Below, piece after piece: positions 51,540 through 60,540 of a DNA stretch of 64,000 nt (the first letter of the stretch is position 1; the number at the start of each line of letters is the position of its first letter). A program made the translations under genes and the position numbers. Source of the stretch: Flavobacterium sp. ov086. Its GTDB lineage: Bacteria; Bacteroidota; Bacteroidia; Flavobacteriales; Flavobacteriaceae. The notes beneath the pieces are model-generated. The model ran no database searches. It saw only the letters and a program-made list of their open reading frames with translations, and was not told the origin of the DNA. Where the stretch lies: NCBI RefSeq assembly GCF_900187965.1, contig NZ_FZNL01000017.1, forward strand, positions 1 to 64,000, given 5' to 3'.

Positions 51540-51557
51540 ATTCTGTCTAGTTTTTTC

Positions 51558-51673
51558 GCCACAAATTACACAAATTTACACAAATCATTATGGCTTTTAA
51601 AATTCAATTTCTCCAATTCAACAATGGATCACTATAAAATAAAAAATTCGTGAAAATTTGTGAAATTCGTGGC
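51558..51673. repeat. GCCACAAATT inverted repeat
   Basis: GCCACAAATTACACAAATTTACACAAAT on the left is matched by inverted AATTCGTGAAAATTTGTGAAATTCGTGGC on the right. Same family as 14256, 26056 and 31666. The right end touches the stop codon of the DUF1501 gene. Confidence 0.78.
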
Positions 51674-52845
51674 TAACTATAAAACAACCCAGAAACCGGT
51701 TTATTTCTAATCCCAATTTTAGAATAATCAAAATTCATTTTTTGCCGTAACAAAGAAGCATACACACTCCTGAAATCAATTTCATATTTCAAATCACCAT
51801 TATCCAAGTCGGATAAATTTGGGTTATTACCTAAAATTGTTCCTTTGTTATTCCCTCCAATAATAAACATGGGCGCTGCAGTTCCATGATCAGTGCCGTT
51901 GCCGTTGTCTTTTACACGTCGTCCAAATTCTGAGAATACAACTACTGTCACATTTTGAAGTAATTGTGCTTGTTTCAGATCCTGATAAAAGCTGTACAAT
52001 GCATCATTCAAATCTGTTAATTTTTTCTCGTGAATAGCGAGTTGATTGTCATGCGTATCAAACCCTCCAAGTGAAGTATAATATACTTTTGAGTTCAGAT
52101 TTCCTTTGATTAATCTTCCAATCCATTCCAGATTTTTTGATAAGTCCGTTTTAGGATAACTAATTTCTGTTTTGGACTTTGCCAATGCTTTCTGAATTTC
52201 ATCCGAACCCTCGGTAACTGAATTGGCAATTTTCCGAACAAAATCTAATTGTGGATTATCTGATAATGTTACGTTTTCTTCTTTGTCTGATTTTACCTTA
52301 AATCGGTTTGGATCTTTAACTGTTATAGAATTCGGCTCCATTCCTTTCAAAGCCAGATTATCAATAGAATCCAGATTTATTCCCGCCGTTGCCTGATGTC
52401 CGCTACATTGCAAGTCTAAATATCTTCCTAACCAGCCTTCATTTATATATTTATTAGAATCTGTTGCTGTTTGCCAAATTTCCTGACTGCGAAAATGAGA
52501 GCGAACTGGCTCGGGATATCCAACATTCTGAATTACGGTTAAATCGCCGTTTTGCTGCATTTGGGCAAAATCTTTTAAAGCCGGGTGAAACGCCATTCCG
52601 TTATTTTTTCCAACAACCACATCTTTATTTAAAGCAATTTTGGTCCTCAAATCATAATAGAGCGGATTATCGTACGGAATAAAAGTATTCAATCCGTCGT
52701 TTCCACCGTTTAACTGTACAAAAACAATGCATTGCTCACCGATTATCAAATTATTCTGCGAACCAAAAGCATGTAAAAAATCAGGAAGCACAAGCATTCC
52801 GCCAGTAAAAGTTCCAGTAAGCGTTAGAAAATTCCTTCTGTTCAT
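51673..52845 (-). CDS. DUF1501 domain-containing protein
   Basis: A 390-residue exported protein. MNRRNFLTLTGTFTGGMLVLP is a Tat-like twin-arginine leader. The body is the sulfatase/phosphatase-superfamily DUF1501 domain: CIVFVQLNGGNDGLNTFIPYD near 38-58, LYYDLRTKIAL, HPALKDFAQMQQNGDLTVIQNVGYPEPVRSHF, YYTSLGGFDTHDNQLA, VVVFSEFGRRVKDNGNGTDHGTA near the C-terminus. Asp/His positions fit metal binding. Pairs with the DUF1800 gene 12 bp upstream, a widespread association of unknown function. Confidence 0.92.
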   Translation of the reverse strand: MNRRNFLTLTGTFTGGMLVLPDFLHAFGSQNNLIIGEQCIVFVQLNGGNDGLNTFIPYDNPLYYDLRTKIALNKDVVVGKNNGMAFHPALKDFAQMQQNGDLTVIQNVGYPEPVRSHFRSQEIWQTATDSNKYINEGWLGRYLDLQCSGHQATAGINLDSIDNLALKGMEPNSITVKDPNRFKVKSDKEENVTLSDNPQLDFVRKIANSVTEGSDEIQKALAKSKTEISYPKTDLSKNLEWIGRLIKGNLNSKVYYTSLGGFDTHDNQLAIHEKKLTDLNDALYSFYQDLKQAQLLQNVTVVVFSEFGRRVKDNGNGTDHGTAAPMFIIGGNNKGTILGNNPNLSDLDNGDLKYEIDFRSVYASLLRQKMNFDYSKIGIRNKPVSGLFYS

Positions 52846-52857
52846 GGCTGTAGTTTT

Positions 52858-54255
52858 CTAAATTAATTGATATTCGGGTAGTTTCGTAATGTAATTAAAG
52901 AGTCTTATTACCGCGAAGTTGGCGTGTTCCTCTTTTGGGTCAAAATCATATTTCAGTAAATTTTCCATATCTTTTTGAACGGAATCATTTACTTTAAACA
53001 ATAGCCTATTTGATAATTCTGTAATAATGGTTTTATTATTTCCATTAGAATCAAAATCGATTTTCACATCAATTTTTTCGAATTCTGCTTTCGGTTTTTC
53101 ATCACTATTACCTAATGAATTAAGAATTTTTCTGGTAATAGTTCTTCCACTGCAAAGTAAATCTGAGGTATTATTGCGCTGCAAATATATCTGCGAAGTC
53201 AACCAGGAATTTCCGCCATCCCAACCTTTTACATTAACCTGATTGTACAAATCCATTCCTTGTTGTTTCAGGAAAAACATAACCATTCCATCATCAAGAT
53301 CATCAACATGCAATTCATCCAAAAGCTGTAAAATATAAACCAACGGATCTTTGATTTTCGTTCCTGAAGTTTCTTTTTTATATTCTTCCGTAAAAATTTT
53401 AGTCAATAACGGTTCAATTTCGAACTTTACTTTTCTGAAATAATCGCCGTAATACCTCACCAATTCTTCTGAAGGATTATCATAAATAAACCATTTTAGA
53501 ATTTTTCGGGTAATGAGATACGGAATATTTTTTTGTTCGAAAATAATATCAACCAAATCATCCACTTTCCAGTTTCCCGTTTTTCCGAAATAGGTTTTAT
53601 CGCTATTATCTTCTATATTTTTTCTGTAAACTGCGCCATCATCTCCGTAATTTAATCCGGCCAGAGCTCTTGCACCTTCTTTGATATCGTTTTCAGAATA
53701 ATTCCCAATGCCAATTGTGAATAATTCCAATAATTCACGGCTTAGGTTTTCGTTGTACTTCCCTTTTTTATTGTCGACATTATCCAGATATTTTACCATT
53801 GCATTCGATCTTACGATTTGCTTGGTAAGTTCTTTGAAATTGCCAAAAGCATGTTCGCGCAAAATCATATTGTGCTGATAAATCCAGTAATTGACTTTTA
53901 CTTTTTGAGTTGTAGAAACGAAATGATTGTGCCAAAAGCAAACCATATTTTCACGTAAAGGAAATTCATCATTCCGCATTTTAGAAATCCACCATTTTTT
54001 TAGTTCAACGGCAGAATAGATTTCTTTTTTGAGGGCTTTTTTCTTGAATTCAGAATCGGCGGTTTTGATAGATTCCCGCAATTCTTTAAGCTCAAGAAGC
54101 GTTTTGGGATCCGCATTTAAAAAAGCTGGAAGTTGTGTATCAAACTTGGAACCATAGGAATGTTTTAGAAATTTTTCTAATCCTAGTTTTTCAATTTTAT
54201 CGGATTCTTTTCCGGAAAAACCCAATCGTAACGACCAAAGATTGCTTTTTTTCAT
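52858..54255 (-). CDS. DUF1800 domain-containing protein
   Basis: A 465-residue protein of the DUF1800 family, which nearly always neighbours DUF1501. MVCFWHNHFVSTTQKVKVNYWIYQHNMILREHAFGNFKELTKQIVRSNAMVKYLDN is the family core (about 105-160), NENLSRELLELFTIGIGNYSENDIKEGARALAGLNY follows, and VNVKGWDGGNSWLTSQIYLQRNN lies near 350. No clear signal peptide on this start. Function unknown. First gene of the two-gene unit. Confidence 0.92.
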   Translation of the reverse strand: MKKSNLWSLRLGFSGKESDKIEKLGLEKFLKHSYGSKFDTQLPAFLNADPKTLLELKELRESIKTADSEFKKKALKKEIYSAVELKKWWISKMRNDEFPLRENMVCFWHNHFVSTTQKVKVNYWIYQHNMILREHAFGNFKELTKQIVRSNAMVKYLDNVDNKKGKYNENLSRELLELFTIGIGNYSENDIKEGARALAGLNYGDDGAVYRKNIEDNSDKTYFGKTGNWKVDDLVDIIFEQKNIPYLITRKILKWFIYDNPSEELVRYYGDYFRKVKFEIEPLLTKIFTEEYKKETSGTKIKDPLVYILQLLDELHVDDLDDGMVMFFLKQQGMDLYNQVNVKGWDGGNSWLTSQIYLQRNNTSDLLCSGRTITRKILNSLGNSDEKPKAEFEKIDVKIDFDSNGNNKTIITELSNRLLFKVNDSVQKDMENLLKYDFDPKEEHANFAVIRLFNYITKLPEYQLI

Positions 54256-54414
54256 AACACAGGAATTTGTTTAGCAATAAGACTCGACTTTTTCTTAAAG
54301 GTTTAATTTGAGAAAGGCCCTGAGGTTCTTAGATGCTAAGGTGCTAAGTTTTAAAAATCTTTGGTATTAATTAGAACGGAGAATTTTTAGGGATATTGTA
54401 ATGTGACTTTGATT

Positions 54415-54474
54415 GCGTAGAATGGATTAAAATCCATCCTTACAATATAATTTGTTCCTCCGGAACGTAATTCA
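54415..54474. repeat. ATGGATTAAAATCCAT / GTTCCTCCGGAAC element
   Basis: Two short hairpins, ATGGATTAAAATCCAT (54422-54437) and GTTCCTCCGGAAC (54454-54466), separated by TACAATATAATTT. It abuts the structured repeat at 54493. Only one copy is in this window. Confidence 0.5.
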
Positions 54475-54492
54475 CAAAGTTCCGGTAATTAA

Positions 54493-54575
54493 ATAGCCCC
54501 GATTGAAGAGGAAATCCTTTTTTATTCGCCGCGGCGAATAAAAAAGATTGTAACAAAAAGCGGGAAATAGCTCCT
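54493..54575. repeat. Structured dispersed repeat, copy 2
   Basis: ATAGCCCCGATTGAAGAGGAAATCC, a perfect 28-bp palindrome TTTTTTATTCGCCG / CGGCGAATAAAAAA, then GATTGTAACAAAAAGCGGGAAATAGCTCCT. Flanks match copy 1 at 575-667; the hairpin sequence differs completely. Confidence 0.75.
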
Positions 54576-54671
54576 AAAAAAACAAAAGCAGCCACCTTAC
54601 GATAACTGCTTTCTATAAATTAAGAATAAATCTTTTCTCTTTATTCTATTTTCTTTCTTCTAAATCAAGAA

Positions 54672-57065
54672 TTATGACCCACACATTTCACAATCTTCAG
54701 GACCTGCTGCTTGTGCCTTTAGCAACATTGCTTTATACTCCTCAATATTGATCTCTTCAGTTTCTGCAACTAAAGCTGGTGCTGTTTCTTCTTTTTTATC
54801 GTTGTTTAATGTGAATTTAATCGCATCAACCGCAGATTTAGTTCTTAGGTAATACATTCCTGTTTTTAAACCAGATTGCCAAGCATAGAAGTGCATTGAC
54901 GTCAATTTAGAATAGTTTGCATCTTGCATGAACAAGTTCAATGATTGCGATTGGTCAATAAAGTAACCTCTCTGGCGTGACATATCGATAATGTCTTTCA
55001 TCGACATTTCCCAAACAGTTTTATAAAGGTCTTTTAGATCTTGCGGAATAATGTCAATGTTTTGAACAGATCCGTTATGACGCATGATTTCTTGTTTCAA
55101 ATCTTCGTTCCATAAACCTCTGTCTACTAAATCGTGAAGTAAGTGTTTGTTTACTACGATAAATTCTCCAGACAATACACGACGTGTGTAAATGTTTGAT
55201 GTATATGGTTCGAAAGCTTCGTTGTTTCCAAGAATTTGTGAAGTCGAAGCAGTTGGCATTGGCGCAACCAATAATGAGTTACGAACTCCGTGTTCCATTA
55301 CTTCTTTTCTTAATGAAGCCCAGTCCCAACGTCCTGATAATTCTTCATCTTTCATTCCCCACATGTTGTATTGGAACTCTCCTTGTGACATTGGAGAACC
55401 TGCAAATGTAGAATATGGACCTTCTTCTTTTGCCATTTCCATAGAAGCGGTTACGGCAGCGAAGTATAATGTTTCGAAAATTTCCTGATTTAAGGCTTTT
55501 GCTTCATCACTTGTAAACGGCATACGCAACATGATAAAAGCATCTGCTAAACCTTGAACACCTAATCCTACCGGACGGTGACGTAAGTTAGAATTTTCAG
55601 CTTCTTTTACCGGATAATAATTTCTGTCGATTACTTTGTTCAGGTTACGAGTTACACGTTTTGTAACATTGTAAAGTGCTTCGTGATCGAATTTTCCGTT
55701 TTCAATAAACATTGGTAACGAAATAGAAGCTAAATTACAAACCGCAATTTCATCTTTAGAGGTAAACTCCATAATCTCTGTACACAAGTTCGAAGAACGA
55801 ATTGTTCCTAAGTTCTTGTGGTTCGATTTACGGTTTGCTGCATCTTTGTACAACATATAAGGCGTTCCTGTTTCGATTTGTGATTCAAGGATTTTTTCCC
55901 ATAATTCACGTGCACGAATCGTTTTTCTACCTTTTCCTCTAAATTCATAATCCAAATACATGGTTTCGAATTCTTCTCCGTAAACGTCATATAATCCCGG
56001 ACATTCATTAGGACACATTAAAGTCCAAGATGCATCTTCCTGAACACGTTTCATGAATAAATCTGAAGTCCACATGGCGAAAAATAAATCTCTTGCACGC
56101 ATTTCTTCTTTTCCTGTATTTTTCTTTAAATCCAAAAATTCGAAGATATCAGCATGCCATGTTTCGATATAAATCGCAAAACTTCCTTTACGTTTTCCAC
56201 CACCCTGATCTACGTAACGAGCCGTATCGTTGAAAACTCTCAACATTGGTACGATTCCGTTTGAAGTTCCGTTTGTACCGCGAATATAAGATCCCGTTGC
56301 ACGAACGTTATGGATAGAAAGACCAATTCCCCCCGCTGATTGCGAGATTTTAGCCGTTTGTTTTAAAGTATCATAAATACCATCAATACTATCATCCTGC
56401 ATTGCCAAAAGGAAACAAGAAGACATTTGTGGTTTTGGAGTTCCGGCATTGAACAACGTTGGCGTTGCATGCGTAAAGAATTTTTTAGACATTAAGTCGT
56501 AAGTTTCAATTACCGATTTTAAATCGTCAAGATGAATACCTACTGAAACACGCATCAACATATGTTGTGGTCTTTCTACGATTTTTCCGTTGATTTTTAA
56601 TAAATACGAACGCTCTAAGGTTTTGAAACCAAAGTAATCGTAATTGAAATCTCTTGTATATATAATATGAGAATCCAAGAAAGCAGAGTTTTCCTGAATT
56701 ACATTAAATACTTCATCCGAAAGTAATGGTGCTTCTTGTCCATTTCTTGGATTTACGTAATGATACATATCCTTCATCGTCTCTGAGAACGATTTTTTCG
56801 TATTTGAATGTAGGTTTGAAATTGCCACACGCGCTGCTAATTGTGCATAATCAGGATGCGCAATTGTCATAGAAGCCGCCGTTTCTGCCGCAAGATTATC
56901 TAGTTCAGAAGTTGAAACCCCATCATACAATCCTTCGATAACTCTCATCGCTACCTTAACAGGATCTACAAGCTCATTTAAGCCGTAACACAATTTTTTG
57001 ATTCTTTCTGTAATCTTATCAAACATTACGGGCTCTCTGTGGCCATCTCTTTTTACTACATACAT
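54672..57065 (-). CDS. nrdA: Ribonucleoside-diphosphate reductase subunit alpha (class Ia)
   Basis: A 797-residue large subunit reducing NDPs to dNDPs. An ATP-cone starts the protein (MYVVKRDGHREPVMFDKITE). PQMSSCFLL holds the first active-site Cys, SSNLCTEIMEF gives Asn, radical Cys and Glu (437/439/441 in E. coli), and IAVCNLASISL the partner Cys. MPTASTSQILGNNEAFEPYTSNIYTRRVLSGEF is the C-terminal barrel signature. The tail EDCEMCGS carries the C-x2-C thioredoxin relay. An apparently intact cone implies dATP feedback inhibition. Confidence 0.97.
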   Translation of the reverse strand: MYVVKRDGHREPVMFDKITERIKKLCYGLNELVDPVKVAMRVIEGLYDGVSTSELDNLAAETAASMTIAHPDYAQLAARVAISNLHSNTKKSFSETMKDMYHYVNPRNGQEAPLLSDEVFNVIQENSAFLDSHIIYTRDFNYDYFGFKTLERSYLLKINGKIVERPQHMLMRVSVGIHLDDLKSVIETYDLMSKKFFTHATPTLFNAGTPKPQMSSCFLLAMQDDSIDGIYDTLKQTAKISQSAGGIGLSIHNVRATGSYIRGTNGTSNGIVPMLRVFNDTARYVDQGGGKRKGSFAIYIETWHADIFEFLDLKKNTGKEEMRARDLFFAMWTSDLFMKRVQEDASWTLMCPNECPGLYDVYGEEFETMYLDYEFRGKGRKTIRARELWEKILESQIETGTPYMLYKDAANRKSNHKNLGTIRSSNLCTEIMEFTSKDEIAVCNLASISLPMFIENGKFDHEALYNVTKRVTRNLNKVIDRNYYPVKEAENSNLRHRPVGLGVQGLADAFIMLRMPFTSDEAKALNQEIFETLYFAAVTASMEMAKEEGPYSTFAGSPMSQGEFQYNMWGMKDEELSGRWDWASLRKEVMEHGVRNSLLVAPMPTASTSQILGNNEAFEPYTSNIYTRRVLSGEFIVVNKHLLHDLVDRGLWNEDLKQEIMRHNGSVQNIDIIPQDLKDLYKTVWEMSMKDIIDMSRQRGYFIDQSQSLNLFMQDANYSKLTSMHFYAWQSGLKTGMYYLRTKSAVDAIKFTLNNDKKEETAPALVAETEEINIEEYKAMLLKAQAAGPEDCEMCGS

Positions 57066-57324
57066 AAGCTTACTATTTTAGTTATTGAAAAAATGAAAGA
57101 CACTGGAATAACGAATTCCAGATCTTAAACATTGCGTGTTTTTAAATTATTTTTTGAGAATTGTAGGATCCTCAATAGTTACCCGATTCAAATTCGAAAA
57201 ATGAATTTAAATGCATTAAAAATTGTTATTGAATCGACGATTTGGGATGAAGATTCAATCTTAAAAAATCTACTATTATTCTTTTTTAGCGTTTCTTAGA
57301 TCGCGCTAAAAGTTTTTTTGTTGT
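57066..57324. other. nrdB-nrdA intergenic region
   Basis: 259 bases inside an otherwise natural operon. A hairpin TTTTAGCG / CGCTAAAA (about 57285-57310) lies just after the nrdB stop with its T-tract on the + side, so it is not a standard terminator for nrdB. No NrdR-box pair is apparent. Confidence 0.4.
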
Positions 57325-58302
57325 CTAAAAATCTGCATCGAATGAAATTTTCTGAGCATCACTATCCGTGTTCATCACACCAGATTTTTGATATTCGGCA
57401 ACACGTTTTTCAAAGAAATTAGTTTTTCCCTGAAGAGAGATCATGTCCATGAAATCAAACGGATTCGCTGATCCATACACACGTTCGCAACCTAATTCTA
57501 CTAATAATCTGTCCGCAACAAATTCTAGATATTGCGTCATTAAAACAGCATTCATACCTATTAAACTTACCGGAAGAGATTCTGTAACAAATTCTCTTTC
57601 GATATCTAAAGCATCAACAATGATTTCTTTAATTCTGTCTTTTGGAACTTTGTTAATCAAGTGATGATTGTGTAAGTGCACTGCAAAGTCACAGTGTACA
57701 CCTTCGTCACGAGAAATCAATTCGTTAGAGAAAGTTAAACCTGGCATTAATCCACGTTTTTTCAACCAATAAATAGAACAGAAAGCACCTGAAAAGAAAA
57801 TTCCTTCAACTGCTGCAAAAGCAATTAGTCTTTCAGCGAACGAATCAGATTCAATCCACTTTAAAGCCCAGTCTGCTTTTTTCTTAATTGCAGGAAAAAC
57901 TTCCAAAGCATTAAATAGTTCTGCTTTTTCAGCTTCATCTTTCACGTAAGTGTCAATTAATAAAGAATACGTTTCACTATGAATGTTTTCCATCATGATT
58001 TGGAAACCATAGAAAAACTTCGCTTCAGCATACTGAACTTCGTTTACAAAGTTTTCAGCAAGGTTTTCATTTACAATTCCATCAGAAGCTGCAAAGAATG
58101 CCAATATGTGTTTAATGAAATATCTTTCGTCGTCACTTAGTTTATTATTCCAGTCTGTCAAATCCTGGTGCAAGTCAATTTCTTCAGCAGTCCAAAAACT
58201 AGCTTCCATCTTTTTGTACCATTCCCAAATATCATGATGTTTAATTGGAAAAATAACGAAACGATTTTTATTTTCTTGTAATATTGGCTCGACTTGTGAC
58301 AT
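57325..58302 (-). CDS. nrdB: Ribonucleoside-diphosphate reductase subunit beta (class Ia)
   Basis: A 325-residue diiron radical subunit. Metal ligands include D43 (EEIDLHQD), E74-region (SDGIVNENL), E105 and H108 (MMENIHSETY). Y112, four residues after H108, is the radical tyrosine (Y122 in E. coli), so a classical tyrosyl-radical class Ia enzyme. FSNELISRDEGVHCDFAVHLHNHH supplies the second ligand set. It precedes nrdA by 259 bp on the same strand. Confidence 0.97.
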   Translation of the reverse strand: MSQVEPILQENKNRFVIFPIKHHDIWEWYKKMEASFWTAEEIDLHQDLTDWNNKLSDDERYFIKHILAFFAASDGIVNENLAENFVNEVQYAEAKFFYGFQIMMENIHSETYSLLIDTYVKDEAEKAELFNALEVFPAIKKKADWALKWIESDSFAERLIAFAAVEGIFFSGAFCSIYWLKKRGLMPGLTFSNELISRDEGVHCDFAVHLHNHHLINKVPKDRIKEIIVDALDIEREFVTESLPVSLIGMNAVLMTQYLEFVADRLLVELGCERVYGSANPFDFMDMISLQGKTNFFEKRVAEYQKSGVMNTDSDAQKISFDADF

Positions 58303-58638
58303 GTAATTTTTGTTTAATTTTTGTACCGAATTTTTGCTAATTCAATAGACTACAAAGATTGTCATTTGTAGCCAAAAATAAAAGTCAAACTTATTCACAA
58401 TCGGGCGTAGTTTTTAACAACGCACCAAAAATGAGATATTTTTCAGACAATAATTAAATTGTTGTAAATGAGTAATTTAATATTGTCATTTACACCTTAA
58501 GGGGCTGTAAAATATAGACTTTTTAGAATAAAAAGCAAGAAATTTTTAATTGTTTTTAAAAGTTTTTTTGAAGCGGCTTTTTGATTTTTTTGATCAAAAA
58601 CAGAGTACTTCTCAGCAATGGTAATGGCTACCGAATTT
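58303..58638. other. Gap upstream of nrdB
   Basis: About 336 AT-rich bases between the DUF3109 stop (58639) and nrdB start, presumably carrying the nrdB promoter. I found no exact TAnnTTTG on the minus strand, no NrdR boxes and no repeat-family member. Confidence 0.4.
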
Positions 58639-59208
58639 TTAAGATTTTTTAAGTTCTTCGGCTACTTTTTCAAGCTCCAAATACCAGTCTTGGCCAAAGC
58701 GGCGAATTAGCGCTTCTTTGACAAATTTATACACCGGAACTTCTAATTCCTTACCTAAAGAACAGGCATCATCGCAAATATCCCATTTGTCATAATTCAC
58801 AGCAGCAAATTCCGTGAAGTCTTTTACACGGATTGGGTATAAATGACAAGAAACAGGTTTTTTCCAATCTACGATTCCTTGATTATAAGCTTGCTCGATT
58901 CCGCAAAGTGCAGTTTTACCGTCAAAAATAACGTAAGCACAATCTTTATTATCGATTAGTGGCGTTTCAAGATCGCCATCAGTTCCTTTTACCCAGGTTC
59001 CTTGCGCTTCTATCGCAGCAATTCCTTCTTTACGTAAAAAAGGTTTTACTTTAGGATAAATTTCTTCCATGATTTTAGTTTCCGCTTCGCTCAAAGGCGC
59101 ACCGGCATCTCCGTCAACACAGCAAGCTCCTTTACAAGCTGACAAGTTGCACACAAATTCTTTTTCAAGAATATCTTCTGAAATAATGGTTTTACCTAAT
59201 TGAAACAT
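58639..59208 (-). CDS. DUF3109 family cysteine-rich protein
   Basis: A 189-residue protein of the DUF3109 family, started at the ATG at 59208 (MFQLGKTIISEDILEKEFVC). The open frame extends 14 codons further upstream, but that would cross the promoter box. Cysteines are in FVCNLSACKGACCVDGD, KDCAYVIF, ALCGIEQ, VSCHLYPIR and DICDDACSLG, arranged like the YkgJ cluster proteins, and suggest a metal or iron-sulfur site. Function unknown. Monocistronic with a strong promoter. Confidence 0.88.
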   Translation of the reverse strand: MFQLGKTIISEDILEKEFVCNLSACKGACCVDGDAGAPLSEAETKIMEEIYPKVKPFLRKEGIAAIEAQGTWVKGTDGDLETPLIDNKDCAYVIFDGKTALCGIEQAYNQGIVDWKKPVSCHLYPIRVKDFTEFAAVNYDKWDICDDACSLGKELEVPVYKFVKEALIRRFGQDWYLELEKVAEELKKS

Positions 59209-59237
59209 GATAATAAAATACTGAAATTTATAAAGTG

Positions 59238-59245
59238 CAAAGATA
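59238..59245 (-). promoter_or_regulatory. -7 promoter element of the DUF3109 gene
   Basis: Minus-strand TATCTTTG, a perfect TAnnTTTG followed by GCAC, 30 nt before the ATG at 59208. The same TATCTTTGCACTTTA context precedes queE. Confidence 0.7.
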
Positions 59246-59300
59246 GGCAAAGAAAGCAGATGATATGAGATTAAATTTTACTACACAGTTTGGACAGATT

Positions 59301-59513
59301 TTACCGCAGAGATACGCAAAGTTTTTTCGCAGAGATACGCAGAGTTAACTTCATTGGATGTTTTTTTTTAAGTCCACAAAGCTTTGAAATTTAATTTTCG
59401 CAAAGCTTATTAAAAAACTTTGTGTATCTCTGTGGTAAAACTCACAAGACTAATAAAATCTAAAAATTAACTTTGCAAAACTCTGTGAAAATCTTTGTGA
59501 ATCTCCGTGGTAA
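59301..59513. repeat. Multi-arm ACCGCAGAGATACGCAAAG element
   Basis: TTACCGCAGAGATACGCAAAG (59301-59321) is inverted as CTTTGTGTATCTCTGTGGTAA (59418-59438). Further inverted words (CGCAGAGTTAACTT; AACTCTGTG, CTTTGTGAATCTCCGTGGTAA) extend to 59513. It fills most of the gap between the DUF3109 promoter and marC. Confidence 0.65.
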
Positions 59514-59609
59514 AGCTATGAATTGTTACAAATATCACTTTTTTAATCAACCAAGCGTGTTTTTATAACAATAATACAATCTATCAAAAAAACACCTACC
59601 TTTATTATC

Positions 59610-59617
59610 TACCTTTG
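59610..59617 (+). promoter_or_regulatory. -7 promoter element of marC
   Basis: TACCTTTG, a perfect TAnnTTTG followed by GCAC, 33 nt before the marC ATG. Confidence 0.65.
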
Positions 59618-59650
59618 CACAAAATTTTAAACCCTTAAAATCAAAGTAAT

Positions 59651-60229
59651 ATGTTAGAAATCGACTTTAAAGAAATAATTACTGTTGGAATGGTTCTCTT
59701 TGCTGTAATTGATATCGTAGGATCTATTCCGATTATTGTGAATTTAAGAGCAAAAGTTGGACATATCGAATCTGAAAAAGCTTCAATTGTTGCAGGTCTT
59801 ATTATGATCGTTTTTCTTTTTGTTGGAGAAGGTTTTTTAAGCCTTATTGGTATTGATGTGCATTCATTTGCCGTTGCGGGTTCATTTGTATTATTCTTTC
59901 TGGCTTTAGAAATGATTTTAGGAATCAGAATCTATCGTGACGAAGAACCAGGATCTGCTTCTATTGTTCCTTTAGCTTTTCCGTTGATTGCCGGAGCAGG
60001 AACGATGACTACTTTACTATCTCTTCGATCTCAGTTTCATACTATTAATATCATTATTGCCATTTTATTGAACATTATACTGGTTTATATTGTTTTAAAA
60101 TCTTCTAAAAAAATCGAAACTTTATTAGGAGAAAACGGACTGGGCGTGGTTCGCAAGACATTTGGAGTTATACTTTTAGCAATTGCTGTTAAATTATTCG
60201 CTGCTAATGTTAAAGGTTTGTTTGTCTAA
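59651..60229 (+). CDS. MarC family integral membrane protein
   Basis: A 192-residue MarC/YhgN-type membrane protein with six predicted helices. FAVIDIVGSIPIIVNLRAK is the family N-terminal motif, EMILGIRIYRDEE and VPLAFPLIAGAGTMTTLLSL (conserved PLAxPLIAGPG-like loop) follow, then two C-terminal helices. Transport substrate unknown; the original antibiotic-resistance link of MarC has been withdrawn. Own promoter; followed after 105 bp by a small membrane protein gene. Confidence 0.9.
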   Translation: MLEIDFKEIITVGMVLFAVIDIVGSIPIIVNLRAKVGHIESEKASIVAGLIMIVFLFVGEGFLSLIGIDVHSFAVAGSFVLFFLALEMILGIRIYRDEEPGSASIVPLAFPLIAGAGTMTTLLSLRSQFHTINIIIAILLNIILVYIVLKSSKKIETLLGENGLGVVRKTFGVILLAIAVKLFAANVKGLFV

Positions 60230-60334
60230 CAATTATTTTTATAAATTTACCCCATAAAATTTCTAAAATATAACTTTAAGACAATTTTAAGTCTATAGTT
60301 TTACTTTATTATTTTAGGCAAACAAACAACCATT

Positions 60335-60535
60335 ATGAAAATTTTTACTTCCATCTTAGTGCTTCTAGCATTAGCTTTAATTGTTTTTAACATTACGTTG
60401 CTAGACTTCAAAAATCCTTTTCAAGGGGATAGTGTAGTTGCTTTTATTGGAATTGCAGCTTCATTTTGTGCCGTATTAATTCTTTTGATTTTTAGAATCT
60501 CAAAAAGAATTGAAGAAAAAACAAACGGACGATAA
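60335..60535 (+). CDS. Small two-helix membrane protein
   Basis: A 66-residue protein with two hydrophobic helices (SILVLLALALIVFNITLL and VAFIGIAASFCAVLILLIF) and a charged C-terminal tail (RISKRIEEKTNGR). No family recognised. Starts 105 bp after marC and ends 5 bp before the FAD protein gene, so probably co-transcribed with the latter. Confidence 0.7.
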   Translation: MKIFTSILVLLALALIVFNITLLDFKNPFQGDSVVAFIGIAASFCAVLILLIFRISKRIEEKTNGR

Positions 60536-60540
60536 TACTT

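Larger units (their letters stand above)
54256..54671. other. Repeat-filled gap between DUF1800 and nrdA
   Basis: About 415 bases between the DUF1800 start and the nrdA stop: CTTAGATGCTAAGGTGCTAAG words (54332-54352), an ATGGATTAAAATCCAT/GTTCCTCCGGAAC repeat (54415-54474) and copy 2 of the structured repeat (54493-54575). No gene is seen. Confidence 0.6.

Noticed and set aside
57066..58638. NrdR boxes around nrdB and nrdA
   Set aside because: No pair of 16-bp NrdR-like palindromes with the usual spacing was found on either strand in the two gaps.
59209..59250. Extension of the DUF3109 protein by 14 residues
   Set aside because: It would include the TATCTTTG promoter box; the ATG at 59208 gives the family start.
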